DNA from: Plasmodium brasilianum
Taxonomy: Eukaryota; Apicomplexa; Aconoidasida; Haemosporida; Plasmodiidae
Direction of reading: 5' to 3'
Assembly: GCF_023973825.1 (NCBI RefSeq)
Contig: NC_090124.1
Span: forward strand, 402,001-466,000
DNA: 64,000 bases
Shown here: piece by piece, positions 24,934 to 36,434 of the stretch
Numbering within the stretch: position 1 is the first letter of the stretch
Layout of the letters: every line of letters starts with the position of its first letter
The notes under the pieces: generated by a model
Told to the model about the DNA's origin: nothing
Databases searched by the model: none
Seen by the model: the letters and a program-made list of their open reading frames with translations, nothing else
Translations under genes and position numbers: made by a program

Positions 24934-25752
24934 CAGGATAAAAAGAAAAAAATTCAAAGAAGAAGAGTGTGGAATTTTTACTTTGAAAATATGATATTTT
25001 TTTATATCATATTATACCGATTTACACCGAATTACGCCCTATTACGTCATGCAATTTTGTTGTTATTTATTTATTCATCTATCCATCTAGGTATATACCC
25101 TTTTTATTATTAATTTATCTGCAGTGCCATTTTATACATCCATGAATTTTACTCACTAGTATATACTACTATGCACACATTCGTTCATATATATTCCCAT
25201 ACTTTAATTCATTTACATACATCCCTGTTAGATTCTTTCTATTCTAAATATCATTCTTCTTTTTTATTTGTTTACGAAATAAGCACTATGTAGTTTTAAT
25301 TATAATGTGTACATATTTGTTCTTGTGTTTTTACTCTTAAATTGTATTTTCCTTAATCCTATATATATAACAGCAAAATATATAATATAAAACCTAACGC
25401 TTGGAAAATATGTCTTGCTCTTTGTCTCCTTCATATTGGAAAAGGTTTCCAACGTTAAAATATTTTTTATTTTTCCCTACAGATAACTAATTAATTTTAT
25501 ACACGATATCCATTTTCTTATCTTTCTTTTCACTTTTTAGCATCCTAAAAAATAAAATAAGAAATATTTAAATTTATGGTATATACATGAAATGGAATTC
25601 CGAAAAATTATCAAATGAGGAATGTGTAAAAAATGGGATGGAAATTGCGAGCTACAAAGGAGGTAATTGGTTTGAAAAAAGTATATACATATGTAGGTAT
25701 ATGTACATGTACATATAGATGTGCACGTATACACACGATTGCGACAGTAAAA
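24934..25752. other. Convergent intergenic region
   Basis: About 0.8 kb separates the PLAA stop from the bL9 stop, which lies on the opposite strand. It is T-rich with scattered poly-A signals and CATCTATCC-like motifs. The short frames at 25537-25884 overlap each other on both strands and are not protein-like. I see no gene. Confidence 0.6.
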
Positions 25753-26445
25753 TTACTCATATTCCTGAAGGGATCCAATTCTAAACAGAATTTCATTCAA
25801 AAACTTCGCATTAGGCATGAAGAGAAAATAATAAATAACGTAAATTCCTGTATATTTAAATATTACATTATTTTGAATAATTAAGTCATTGGGATTAGAT
25901 ATGTCTGAATAAATCTGCTCATATATATTATTGTTATAATGTTTCATAGTTTTATAATAGTTTATTTTATGTAAATTTTGACAAGTTAAATCTAATTCAT
26001 AATTATTAGAGACATAATTAAAAAAGTCATACAAGTTATATGATACATCATTAGTATATTTATATACATCTAAATAAATAGTAATGTCTATATTTTTTAA
26101 ATGTGTAAAATATTTTTCAAAATCCTTTTTTATTTCTACACCTTTTTTTATATGAACTTGTTGTGTTCTTTTGTATTTTTCTTTATCAGCATAGCTGTCG
26201 ATATTTTCATAAGTAGCATATACTGCTCTTCTATCTTTAATTAAGTTTCGGGCATATCCTCTTTTTACTTTTATTATCTCTCCTTTTTCACCTATATGAC
26301 TTACGTTGTTTAACAATACTATGTAAGTATATTTACTTTCAACTGCAGCTATATACGTTTTTCTTTTTATCGTGTACTTGTTATAATTTAAATAGGAGCT
26401 CATGAAGAACTTCTGCAAGTTCAAAAATGCTTTTATTCCAAACAT
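25753..26445 (-). CDS. Organellar 50S ribosomal protein L9 (bL9)
   Basis: A single exon of 230 residues. Residues about 40-80 carry the bL9 N-terminal domain signature: YIVLLNNVSHIGEKGEIIKV followed by KRGYARNLIKDRRAVYAT, with the hallmark Gly-Tyr-Ala-Arg-Asn. In bacterial L9 this domain binds 23S rRNA and is joined to a C-terminal domain by a long helix. Here residues 85-110 are charged and helical. The rest is divergent and Tyr/Asn-rich. Residues 1-37 are basic and nearly free of acidic residues, which suggests mitochondrial import. No hydrophobic signal peptide precedes them, which argues against the apicoplast. Bacterial L9 is about 150 residues, so this protein has extra N- and C-terminal parts. 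It converges on PLAA. Confidence 0.85.
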   Translation of the reverse strand: MFGIKAFLNLQKFFMSSYLNYNKYTIKRKTYIAAVESKYTYIVLLNNVSHIGEKGEIIKVKRGYARNLIKDRRAVYATYENIDSYADKEKYKRTQQVHIKKGVEIKKDFEKYFTHLKNIDITIYLDVYKYTNDVSYNLYDFFNYVSNNYELDLTCQNLHKINYYKTMKHYNNNIYEQIYSDISNPNDLIIQNNVIFKYTGIYVIYYFLFMPNAKFLNEILFRIGSLQEYE

Positions 26446-27286
26446 ACTTATAAGTAAAGCCTTCTTATCATTATTAAGATAAATTTTTAATTACATACTA
26501 TAAAATATATATTCAAAATTATATATTATAAAATGTACATTTAAAACTGCACGCTTTAAAATATATATTTAAAATTACTTATTTATATTTAAAAATTGTG
26601 AATTTCTTATATATCACATTTAGAGGATTTCCATAAAAGGTCATTTAAAATATAGCGGAATAAGAATTTACATAAAAATAGGAAAGCGAAATGGAAAAAG
26701 CAAAATAAAGCGAAAATAATTATAATATGAACATTACTATTTACCTCTCTCCCTGTTTATATGAAGTAAAAACGATTAGAAGCTTGCGAAATTTTTTTTT
26801 CAAAGGGGAAAATTAATTTTTGTATATTTGTTATTTTCTTAAAAATTTACACACCCCATAGATAAGAAGTAAATAAATATGTACAGGTAATGTATATATG
26901 CATGGGTGCATATTTTTAACTGTATGCTGATGTACACATAAATATACCTTTACACGTAAAGAGGTACCCGTATAGGTAGATGCAAAAACGCCTGACTTAC
27001 CGATTATGAATAAGTTAAATTGTAAAACTTCGCGCTTTGCTGTTTTAAAAGCGCCTCATTGATCCTTGCTGAATAATTATGCTTGCTGCTACATTTTACA
27101 GGTGGAGCTTTGTTTGAGACTTTATTTAAAAAAAAAAAAAAAAAAAAAATTTCGAATTCGTATAAATGTATGATAAAGTTTTTCCTTCGAGTATTATTAT
27201 TACGTTCTACTACTTTAATGAAGAAAAAACATAATTATATAAGGCTTTATTAAATTAACAAAAGTTTTTAAAAAATCGTACATACA
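26446..27286. other. Divergent intergenic region (bL9 / PNKP)
   Basis: About 0.84 kb lies between the bL9 start on the minus strand and the PNKP first exon on the plus strand. It includes imperfect repeats near 26490-26600 (variants of AAAATATATATTTAAAA) and an A24 run near 27127. No coding signal. It is the likely shared promoter region of both genes. Confidence 0.6.
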
Positions 27287-28790
27287 ATGTTTCAGAAGCA
27301 TATCTCTCATTTTGAACCACCTAATAGTAATTGGAATATAGTAACACACATTTTAAATTTAAAGCAAAGAAAAACAAAACGCTATTACAAGTTTTAAGGT
27401 ATTTTAACTTTATCTATGTAATATTAACATTTTTTCTTTCTTTTCTTTTTCTTCTTTTTTTCCAAAGGTAGAAGACAGTTTGATATATCGTCATGTCAAA
27501 GAGAAGGAGGAAAAAATTTATAAAAAAATATTTTCATTCGATTTAGATAACACATTAATTCTATCTCGCACCTTTTTCAAGCCTGCACAAAATGAACACG
27601 ACTATATTTTTTACTCCGATATAATTGATTTCCTAAAAAAGAAGCGATCAGAGAATTATAAAATTATCATATTTTCTAACCAGAAAGGAGTAAGTACCGG
27701 TAAAATAAGTCTACGAAATGTTATAAATAGAGTTGATGATGTAATAGATAAAATAGGTATACCCTTAGAATGTTATTTAGCATTAAAAAATGATAAGTAT
27801 AGAAAACCTAGAACAGGCATGTTCAATTTTGCTAAACAGAATAATAAATGTGAAATAGAAGAAATTATTTATGTAGGTGATAATGCAAACCGAATATATG
27901 ATGATAATTTTAAAGTAAAATTTATTAACCATTTAAGATATATATATAATAAAAATAATGTAAATGTTAATATAAATGAAATAGCTAAAAGACTGCAGAA
28001 AGATTATACAGACACAGATTTAAAATTTGCCTTAAATATAAATGCCACCTTTTACACTCCTGAAGAATTATTTCTTAATATAAAAAATAACTTAACAGTG
28101 GACTTTTCTTTTAAACCTATGAATTTGTATAAAAATATGGAGATAAAAAATGAAGGCGAAAAAGAAAACGAACAAAATTTATTCCTTCATTTGGTTCGAC
28201 AGAATATGGAAGACACGTATAGCACATATAATGAAAGTACCATTTCGATAAATAACAAAGATAATAAAAACCCACAAACATTACTTCAAAATAAAGAACA
28301 AAAGCTAATAATATTAATAGGGGCTCCTGGTTGCGGCAAAACGTTTTTGTGTGAAAATTATTTTCTTGGTTATACGAATATTAATTTAGACGAATTAAAA
28401 AAAAGAAATAAATGCATAAATATGTTAAAAAATGGTATTATTCAGGGAAAAAATGTAGTAATAGATGGTGCAAATATATATGCAAAGAACAGACTAACGT
28501 ACATCAATGAAGCGAAAAAAATTAACAGTAATTTAAAGGTTAACGCTATATTTTTTAAGTACTCAAAAGATTTAATCTTTCATTTAAATACTTTTAAATT
28601 AATTACAGACAAATCAAAAAAAATGATTGATATTCCTACTGTTGGTATTCACTCTTTTTATAAATACGTTGAAGAACCGACAGCAAATGAAAATTTTGAA
28701 AAAGTTATAATTTTAAATGATGAAAATTTTGTGCCAACGAATTTTAAAAATGAGGAAGAAAAAAAGCTGTTTTTTTCATATTTATATTAA
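27287..28790 (+). CDS. PNKP: Polynucleotide kinase 3'-phosphatase (DNA end-repair enzyme)
   Basis: Two exons: 27287-27340 (18 codons, donor ATA|GTAACA) and 27468-28790 (acceptor CCAAAG|GTAGAA), both phase 0, 458 residues. The long frame alone lacks an ATG at its start. The joined N-terminus (SNWNIVEDSLIYR) gives the Trp-containing lead-in usual before the phosphatase. A HAD-type phosphatase follows: FSFDLDNTL (40-48) with the Asp nucleophile and the D-x-D-x-T motif, then IIIFSNQKGV, RKPRTGMF and IYVGDNANR. After an Asn-rich linker comes a P-loop kinase: GAPGCGKT near 303-310, and VVIDGANIY further on. PNKP restores 5'-phosphate and 3'-hydroxyl ends during strand-break repair. The FHA domain of the animal enzyme is absent, as in protist and fungal forms. 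The exon 1 choice is inferred; a donor near 27393 is a weaker alternative. Confidence 0.9.
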
Positions 28791-29023
28791 TCATGCAATT
28801 TATAAACACGGTAAAAAAATTAGGGTTACATGAGCGGGAAATGAGGTAAAGCTTGATAAATTAATGCATATATATGGGCACATATATTCCAAGAATATTC
28901 GTGACAACCGCGTAAGCACGATTAGTATACGAAGAAAATTTTGCACTCATACACATATATATATATATGTACACATTTGTGTGTACTTAAGTATAAGCAC
29001 TGCCAATTTGTACTCTCATAGTG

Positions 29024-32000
29024 CTAACGCGGCTTTGCAGAATTATCCTTTTTATTTAACATATTTTTGGCATATTTGTTAAGAATAATGTTTAAGTTTT
29101 GGCTGTTGCTGACTTTGTTTCCCGTTTCTTGAATGGGGTTCTTCAAATGGTCAATTAATAGATTAATAAACTTTTCTTCTGTTATGTCTAAAAAAAAAAA
29201 AAAAAATTGCTAAATGATGAAATTGCTTCTTAATTATATATTTTAATTTGCCACGCTTTGATATTCATTCCACGGGAACATGTATGTACACACATATCGA
29301 TGTATGTACATATATATACATATATGAAATTGCGTAGGAAATTTTGCCCTAGCTTACTCATGTGATCTACTATGACTTTTCCCCCGTGTAAAATCACAAA
29401 TGTTATGGCAAGGAAAAAAGGAGGAATATCTTCATAAACTTCCTTTCCATTTTTTATGTCCACAGATTTTTTGAAAAGAGTGCATAGTTTATAATCAAAA
29501 TTTAAAGAAGTCCCTGCTATATTAAAGGCAATTTTCTGAAGGGATTCATAATATTTAAATAGATATATGTCCATTTGGTTAATTGAATAATAACTTGAAA
29601 AGGTAATTAAATAAATTATTATTCTATTAATTAAATTATTTATCATCTGCGTACATTCATATAAAGGTATACAATGAATTATGTTATCATTAAAATAAAC
29701 ACATAACTGATCAAATAATGAATGCACATCATCTGTGCTTAACATTTCCAAATTGTCCTTAAAATAAGATATAACTTTCTTTTCAAAACTTTCAAAATAT
29801 TCATATATACATGAATTTACTACATTATTTAATTCACATACTCCTTTTTCTAATTCAATTAAATCGAAAAAATTTTTTTTTTTTTTTTGTTTCTCTCTTT
29901 AATGAAAAAAGAAGTAATTTCATAGTTTTCTTCTTCATCGAATATGGTATAAAAATCATTCATATTAAATGAGTTATGCTTTACATCGGAGATAAAATTT
30001 ATTTCAAAATTAGCTAGCTTCTTTGCTTCATCTTCATATTTGTCTTCTTTTTCATTTTCATCTTCGTGATTAGATTTGTCCTTTGGTAAATTTGCAGCGT
30101 TTTGCTCGATCTCTACTTTTAGTTTCGTCGTTATGTTTGTTCTTACATCTGTTATTCTTTCTTTTTCTTTTTTTTTCCTCATCTCATGATTTTCCATTCT
30201 CTTCTTTTCTTTGTTTTCCTCTTCTTCTATATATAACAAATTATCAGAAAAGTAATTGTTTAAATAATCTTGAAAATTAAAAAAATCATCATAGGATTCC
30301 TTAAATGATAACATAATCAAATAGTTATCAGAATAATTCGTCTGGGAAAGGTGTTCGTTCCCCCTCATATTTTCATCTTCATCCTCTATCTCATCCCTTG
30401 CTTTGTTAAGTAAAAAATTCGATATTTCATATTTTCCGTTGATCGCTTGTACAGCTCTAACTTTCATAGTACAACTTTTTATTTCTCTTATTTTTCTCTT
30501 GAGCTGTGCTAAATTATATATTAAGTATCTCAGAAGTTGTCTACTAATTAAAAAAAGCTCTAAATTATATTTGAAACTTTTATGATTAAGGTCAAAGGTG
30601 ATATATTTATTCTTTTTATCTATCTCAATATGCACATTTATATTTTGTTTTAAATTATTTAAATTATTACTCAATAACAACAAAGAGTTATTACAAGAAA
30701 CTATAATTTTACGAAATACATGAGGATAAAATATATGTGTAAATAATTCTTTATAAAAAACATCAACATAATTCTTAATATCGAATATAGTTGGGAAGTT
30801 ATAATCATGCTCGTATTCTATATTATTTCTTATATTTGTTTTTTGAAATAACATCTCTACTAAGTTTACAAGCTTGTTAATAGAATTAAATGTTATTTCT
30901 TCATATTCTTTACTAAATAAATTTTGTAACAAATCCTTCTCATGAACCTTGAAATCATTCTTATTTCTTATAATATGTAAAAATTCTTCAATTAAATTTA
31001 ACACATATAGGATATCTTCCTTTTTTATAAATTTATTTACTTTATTATTTATTAATACGTTCATATATGGTACGTAAAATTCGCTATATATATGTATAGT
31101 GTTACACTTTTTTCCTTCATTAAATGAGTCATTTGTATAACTTGAATAACTACTATGATCAAATGTTTTTTCTTTTTCTTTTTCTTTTTCAATTTTTATT
31201 ATTTCTTCCATGTAGTAATTGTCTTTAATAATCTCATTAATGTAACTAATTTGGTCTATACTATTTTTACAATATTGTAGAATTAAGAAAAAACTTTTTC
31301 TTACATTTCTGTTTTGCTTCTTTATATTTGAAATGTATAAAGTTACTCTGTTTATTTTATTAATTAGTATTTTTTTTAGACAATCTTTTTCCATATTTAA
31401 ATAACTAAACACATTCAGGCAATGTTTTACCTTATTCTCATAATTTTCATCTTCCAAAAAACTATTTGATAAATAGCTAACACATATATTTATTATGTAA
31501 CTTTCATACAACTTTATTTTTTTTAAGCTTAAATCAAATAGAGATATATTTTGAATATTATGATACACAATAAAATTTCTCAAATTAGTTAATCTCTTTA
31601 TGTATTTTACAAAAAGGCTAAAGTTTAAATTGAAGGAAGCATTGGTATGTCCATCCGTGTCTGACATTTCAAAGTATTCGCCTCCATTAATATTAATATT
31701 ATTGTGATCAATGGAATTTTGGGAATTATTACTCATATTGTTATTACTACTGTTTCCCACTTTTTCCATTTCACTGTCGATTTTACCAAAATTGAATAAG
31801 TCCAAGTGTTTATTGCTTTTTATTTCATCACATAAATTTTTTATTTCTATATCCGTTATTTCGTATAATCTTACAATTTTCTCAATTTCGATTAAACATC
31901 TTTTTTGGTTGATTAATGATAATACCTGTTTTTTTTTTTTCCTTAAATGTTCATAATTTGCATTATATTTTTTTTCAATATTTGCTAAGTCATATGTATT

Positions 32001-32285
32001 CCATTTTTTTGTATTCTGTGCATTTCTTAATCTGTCAATGTATTTATAAAAATATTCATATTTTTCTTTAGCAGTTTTGTTGATAAAATTGCATAATGTG
32101 TTTATTTTATCATTCACAAAATCTATACTATCATTAATTTCTTTTTCGTTCGAAAGGTTTTTCAATATATCTTTTAACTCTAGTTTAAAAATTTCACTAA
32201 TGACGCAGTTTGTCAATTTGTTGTTTTCCTTACTACTGGAAGTGACTTCATATTGGGTAGAGCAACTAGGATTAAATTGCTTCAT
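29024..32285 (-). CDS. COG3: Probable conserved oligomeric Golgi complex subunit 3 (COG3/Sec34-like), with a one-base frame break
   Basis: Two exons: 32285-29358 and 29187-29024 (donor CATGA|GTAAGC, acceptor T10-AG). The first contains a frame break at the 16-A run (T16 on the plus strand, 29873-29888). Upstream the frame ends at residue 808. Downstream a second protein-like frame continues at once (DLIELEKGVCELNN onward). One extra A restores the frame, and then the exon 2 phase also fits, giving about 1030 residues. By eye the protein follows COG3/Sec34. It has an N-terminal coiled coil, then a segment spaced like the COG3 core (FSLFVKYIKRLTNLRNF), then FPTIFDIKNYVDVFYKELF, and a FLISRQLLRYLIYNLAQLKR segment. 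COG3 belongs to the COG tether for retrograde vesicles at the Golgi. Another CATCHR-type tether subunit is possible. The break looks like a homopolymer error, not decay, since both sides stay open. Confidence 0.62.
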
Positions 32286-33215
32286 CTTTATTATATGTGT
32301 CTATATATATGGAAAGCTTATAATCGTATATATAAAACACCTAAACCTATGGTCGAGTTCTTTCCCCTATGGCAAGGAAGAGAGGCATTTTCCTTTTACC
32401 TTATGCCCTTTTATTTATTTGTATTTTTAGTTTATACGTAAAAATGAGCTACTCGCGCATATGTTTGCTTCAGTGGTTTGAACCTTGGTACAGAGGTGCA
32501 CAAATTGCAGCGCATAATTAATTAGTATATGTTTGAGATAAAAACAAAGCAATCATTATAAAACAATTTGATTAAAAATAGAAAAGAAAAGAAAAAGGCA
32601 TATATACGATGATTTCTCTACCACATGCCAACTAGAAATTTACAAAAAAACGAAACTGAAAATATATATGAATAGCGATTAAAAAAGTATTAAAAATTAT
32701 ACTGTACAAACATATGTACCTTCGTGCGCTTACATTTGCAAATACACGCACTTATGTGCAAATGAATGTATGTACGTATGTATGCATGTATGTGTATTAT
32801 ATACATACATTATTCACGAATCCCGTCGTTACTGCTGCTTTTATTTTTACCCCCTGTTTATTATTATGCTTGTAACAATAATTCATACGGGGTAATATTA
32901 TAATTTACTTGAAAAATAATACATATATTATTAGAGTTAAATATATTGTGGAGGTGTACGAACAGGCACATATATATATATATATAAATATATATATATA
33001 ATGGTGTAAAACTTTTGACTAGAAAGATGTTTTGCCATTATTATTACCGTTTTTGCATCCAATCGAAAAAAATAGACGTTTTTTTAAATACAAGAGGTAA
33101 TTATTTATTCGAGAATTTTGTTTTTTATTTTGTATTTCCTCCCATAGGAAGAAGGTAGAATTAAATAATGCATTCTTTTGACATATATGAAAAATAATTT
33201 TTCGTTTCTTCCGTT
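32286..33215. other. Intergenic region between the COG3-like gene and the P-loop protein gene
   Basis: About 0.93 kb containing the COG3-like promoter. It holds GTATGTAT/GCATGTAT repeats near 32765-32800, TATATA runs near 32971-33002 and T-rich tracts at the 3' end of the next gene. Frames at 32077-32441 are antisense shadows. No gene is supported. Confidence 0.6.
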
Positions 33216-36200
33216 CTAATATTTTTTTTTTTTTTTTTTTCTTTCTGTATTCTTACAATGTAATAAATTATTAGTAAGAATGAAATCTTTTTCCTTTGAC
33301 ACAAAAATATTCTTTTCCCCATAGGCCATTAAGTAATATATGTCCGATGCATAATTTAATAGTATGAAAATATTAATTACATTTACTTTACAATTTATTT
33401 TTTCATTTTTATAATAACATATTAAAAAGCTTTTAAGTAGTTTTAAAAACGCGTTACACAATGTATATAATAAGTAACGATAATCGCCCTCTCCTTCTTT
33501 TTTAAGTGGGATGTTGTCATTAAAATATTTAAGTAATCTATGAGTAAAAGGAAAGTGCAAAAATTTTTTTTTTCCTATTTTATTTTCAAAGAGAGTAGAA
33601 CATATTGGTTTAAAGTAAATTGTGTACTTTTTTTCAAGTTGGTTTTTTCCCCATAACTGCAAAAAGGGTTCTTCAGCTATTTCATGTAGATCAAAATTTA
33701 GTACAATTTCAAATGATGTGTTAGGATATCTATATGTTGAGCCATTAAAATAGGAACACATATTTGACCTTATCATGTAATTTTTAAAATATAACCAATT
33801 TTCTTTTATATTATTTATTATAATAAATGGATGTATAATTGTATCTACGCTATTAATTATATCTCTTAGTATTTTTCTATTTTTTCTATATTTTTCTCTG
33901 AATGGAAATATCAATGACGATGATTTGTTTTTCCCCTTCCGAACATTGCGGACTCCATCAATTGTATCCTTTACTTCTCTCTTGTTCATTTCGCGCACAT
34001 TAATTTCTCCCATGTTAATTTCTCTTGCGTTCATTACTTTGTAGATTCTCTTCTTTTCACATCTCCTCCTTTCAAACAAATCCACAAGAGAGTTCACTAT
34101 AACACTTCTAGAGAAGTAGCATATATGATTTACTCTCGCATTACTTGTATCATAAAAATCGCAACTCTTTTTTTTTAATTTATAATAAATGACGCCGTAA
34201 AAAATGAACCGTAATAAGGAAAAAATTTTGTATTCCTTTAATGGTTGAAAGGGATAACTCTGATAATTCATTTTCAATAAATTTATAAAAGCATAGACAC
34301 AAGAAGGTACACATATGTTGTGATAAAGAACATATGGACTTTTTTTAACTATTTCAATTTGTTTTAAATAAATAAATTTATAAATATTTAATTTGTTAAC
34401 TGTCTTATTTTTGTTATTTACTTGAAGGTGCTGGTGATAATAAAAACAAAATTTTATAAATAAGAAACAAATATCAAAATTTTCTCTTACTAAATTTTTT
34501 GCATATAATCGATTTTTGTTTTTATATATATATTCATCATAAAATGCTTTGAAAAAATTAGCGACCTCTGATCTTTCTTCTAATAAAAAAGAAAAGTTAC
34601 CTTTAACATTGCACTTCGTTGTGTTAACCCCATTATAGGAATGATCATTGCGGCATTCTTTATGTGTATTTTGACAACCTCGATTTATAACTCCTTTTTT
34701 GTTTCCTTTATATTTACAGCAGCTATAGTTCTCTTCATTATTCCAACGCCCTGCGGTGTAATTCTTACATTCATTGTTCAATCTCCTTTTAGAATAATAT
34801 TTAAAAATGATGTCCTTATGTCTATTGTATATTTTGTTCCTGCTTTTTTTGTGAACCTTCCAATATTTATTCACACACTTTTTCATTAAATAATAAATTG
34901 CCTCCAAACGTATAATACATTTACTTTTTTCCTTATCCGTATTATTACCCCCTTGATTTAACAATAGTAGTTTATTAAAAATTCTCAAGTTGTAATTTAA
35001 ATTAAAAAATATATGATACCTTTTGCTTAGTTTTTCAAAATCATATGAGCGGCTAGCTACAAATAGGACCTCCTTTTTATCATAATTGTTGAGGTCTTTT
35101 ATAATGTTGAGATATTCAAATGTGTTCAATAAATGTTCTTCATTTATAGTAATAAAAATGTTTTTCTTTTTCTTAAAAAAATTGTTACATAAATTATACT
35201 TCTGCAATGTAATTTTGTAATTCCATACGTTACTATTGTTACGTAATAGTTTATTCACATATGCATTTATATGTACTCTTAATTTACCTTTTTTCATTAT
35301 GTCTCTTTTGCACCTCTTCTTAAATGTCTTTTCCATTAAAATATTATATATATGTAAACTTGATTTAATCAAAAAAAAAGATCTTTTTAAATTTACAAAA
35401 TAGTTAATAAATTTGGTTTCTTTTATTCTTAGTAACGCGTCTTCAATAATGCTTATTGTTCTACTTTGGAACGAGGTTTCTACAATATTTTTTTCTTCAT
35501 TACACATTAAGCTAATGTTTTTTATACTTCCGTTTAAGTGTTTTCTCCTTTTTTCACCCTCTACCACCTTCTCTCTTTTATGCTGTTTATCACAATAACG
35601 AAGTAGTTCATAATACCCCCTTATTTTTCGAAAAAGATCTTCACCATACTCACAGAAATTTATCTTAAGATAACTAAAATCATCCGTGGAAATTTTGCTA
35701 CCTATATTGAATTCATAATTAATAAAATCTAAATCATCCTTTGTTACGAAAATTGATGCTTCACATATATCAGTGTCTAAAAATATTTTCTTAAATTTTG
35801 TTTTCAGTTCATCATAATTTCTATTTGTCAGTTTTGAAAATAAAATTGGTATATACGATAGTAATTCTAGTTTATTATAATTCCATATTATTTTTTTCTC
35901 CTCCTTATTTTCCCTAATTTCTGGTTTATTTTTGAGTAATGAATCGAAACTATCGATGGCATTCCTTTTTGTACTATCACTGTTTCTGTACCTACTTGTG
36001 GAGGTATCCTTATCATCGATTTTATAATTATAATTAAGCTTGTCTACACAACTTATGCAATTTAAAAAAGTAGTTTTTCCACTATTTTTATCACCACATA
36101 TTAATATGTCCATATATTTTATTTCATTTTTTATGTTTGTGGTTATTGTATTACTCTTCTTTTCTATCCATATTCTATTTTCTCTTAATCTTTTAATACT

Positions 36201-36434
36201 ATTTTTCTTTTCTTTTTCCCCATAGTATATATTTATTTCTTTCAGAATGTTAAAAGAATTGTTCTTAATTTTTAACAAGTTGTTATCTATATCCAAAACA
36301 TCTTCATCATATTTTTCGTCGTTTTTATACGTATATATTTCCTCATGATAATTAATCGGACATTTTTTTTTTTTTTCGTTTTCATTTAAACAAATTTTGC
36401 CAAACGAGGTTATTTTTAAATAATTTATGTGCAC
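33216..36434 (-). CDS. Large P-loop (G-domain-like) protein, unknown function
   Basis: A single exon of 1072 residues. Residues 108-122 contain a clear Walker A/G1 motif, MDILICGDKNSGKTT, after a beta-strand. About 140 residues on, LKINFCEYGEDLF (near 258) looks like a degenerate G3 strand. Near 450, KKEVLFVASRSYDFEKL resembles the strand and loop where small GTPases carry Asn-Lys-x-Asp, but those residues are not kept. Between them are Lys/Asn-rich insertions of 60-170 residues. The C-terminal half is Tyr/Lys/Ile-rich, includes a short repeat (variants of NAREINMGEIN around residue 805) and has no family I recognise. I read it as a very divergent GTPase-like or ATPase-like domain inside a big parasite-specific protein. 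The start follows T-rich non-coding DNA and gives a natural N-terminus, MHINYLKITSFG. Confidence 0.7.
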   Translation of the reverse strand: MHINYLKITSFGKICLNENEKKKKCPINYHEEIYTYKNDEKYDEDVLDIDNNLLKIKNNSFNILKEINIYYGEKEKKNSIKRLRENRIWIEKKSNTITTNIKNEIKYMDILICGDKNSGKTTFLNCISCVDKLNYNYKIDDKDTSTSRYRNSDSTKRNAIDSFDSLLKNKPEIRENKEEKKIIWNYNKLELLSYIPILFSKLTNRNYDELKTKFKKIFLDTDICEASIFVTKDDLDFINYEFNIGSKISTDDFSYLKINFCEYGEDLFRKIRGYYELLRYCDKQHKREKVVEGEKRRKHLNGSIKNISLMCNEEKNIVETSFQSRTISIIEDALLRIKETKFINYFVNLKRSFFLIKSSLHIYNILMEKTFKKRCKRDIMKKGKLRVHINAYVNKLLRNNSNVWNYKITLQKYNLCNNFFKKKKNIFITINEEHLLNTFEYLNIIKDLNNYDKKEVLFVASRSYDFEKLSKRYHIFFNLNYNLRIFNKLLLLNQGGNNTDKEKSKCIIRLEAIYYLMKKCVNKYWKVHKKSRNKIYNRHKDIIFKYYSKRRLNNECKNYTAGRWNNEENYSCCKYKGNKKGVINRGCQNTHKECRNDHSYNGVNTTKCNVKGNFSFLLEERSEVANFFKAFYDEYIYKNKNRLYAKNLVRENFDICFLFIKFCFYYHQHLQVNNKNKTVNKLNIYKFIYLKQIEIVKKSPYVLYHNICVPSCVYAFINLLKMNYQSYPFQPLKEYKIFSLLRFIFYGVIYYKLKKKSCDFYDTSNARVNHICYFSRSVIVNSLVDLFERRRCEKKRIYKVMNAREINMGEINVREMNKREVKDTIDGVRNVRKGKNKSSSLIFPFREKYRKNRKILRDIINSVDTIIHPFIIINNIKENWLYFKNYMIRSNMCSYFNGSTYRYPNTSFEIVLNFDLHEIAEEPFLQLWGKNQLEKKYTIYFKPICSTLFENKIGKKKFLHFPFTHRLLKYFNDNIPLKKEGEGDYRYLLYTLCNAFLKLLKSFLICYYKNEKINCKVNVINIFILLNYASDIYYLMAYGEKNIFVSKEKDFILTNNLLHCKNTERKKKKKKY

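Noticed and set aside
32461..32500. Sequence GGTTTGAACC, resembling a tRNA T-arm
   Set aside because: It lacks the exact GGTTCGA pattern, and no matching acceptor stem or A-box is present at the proper distance. No tRNA gene was seen elsewhere in the window.
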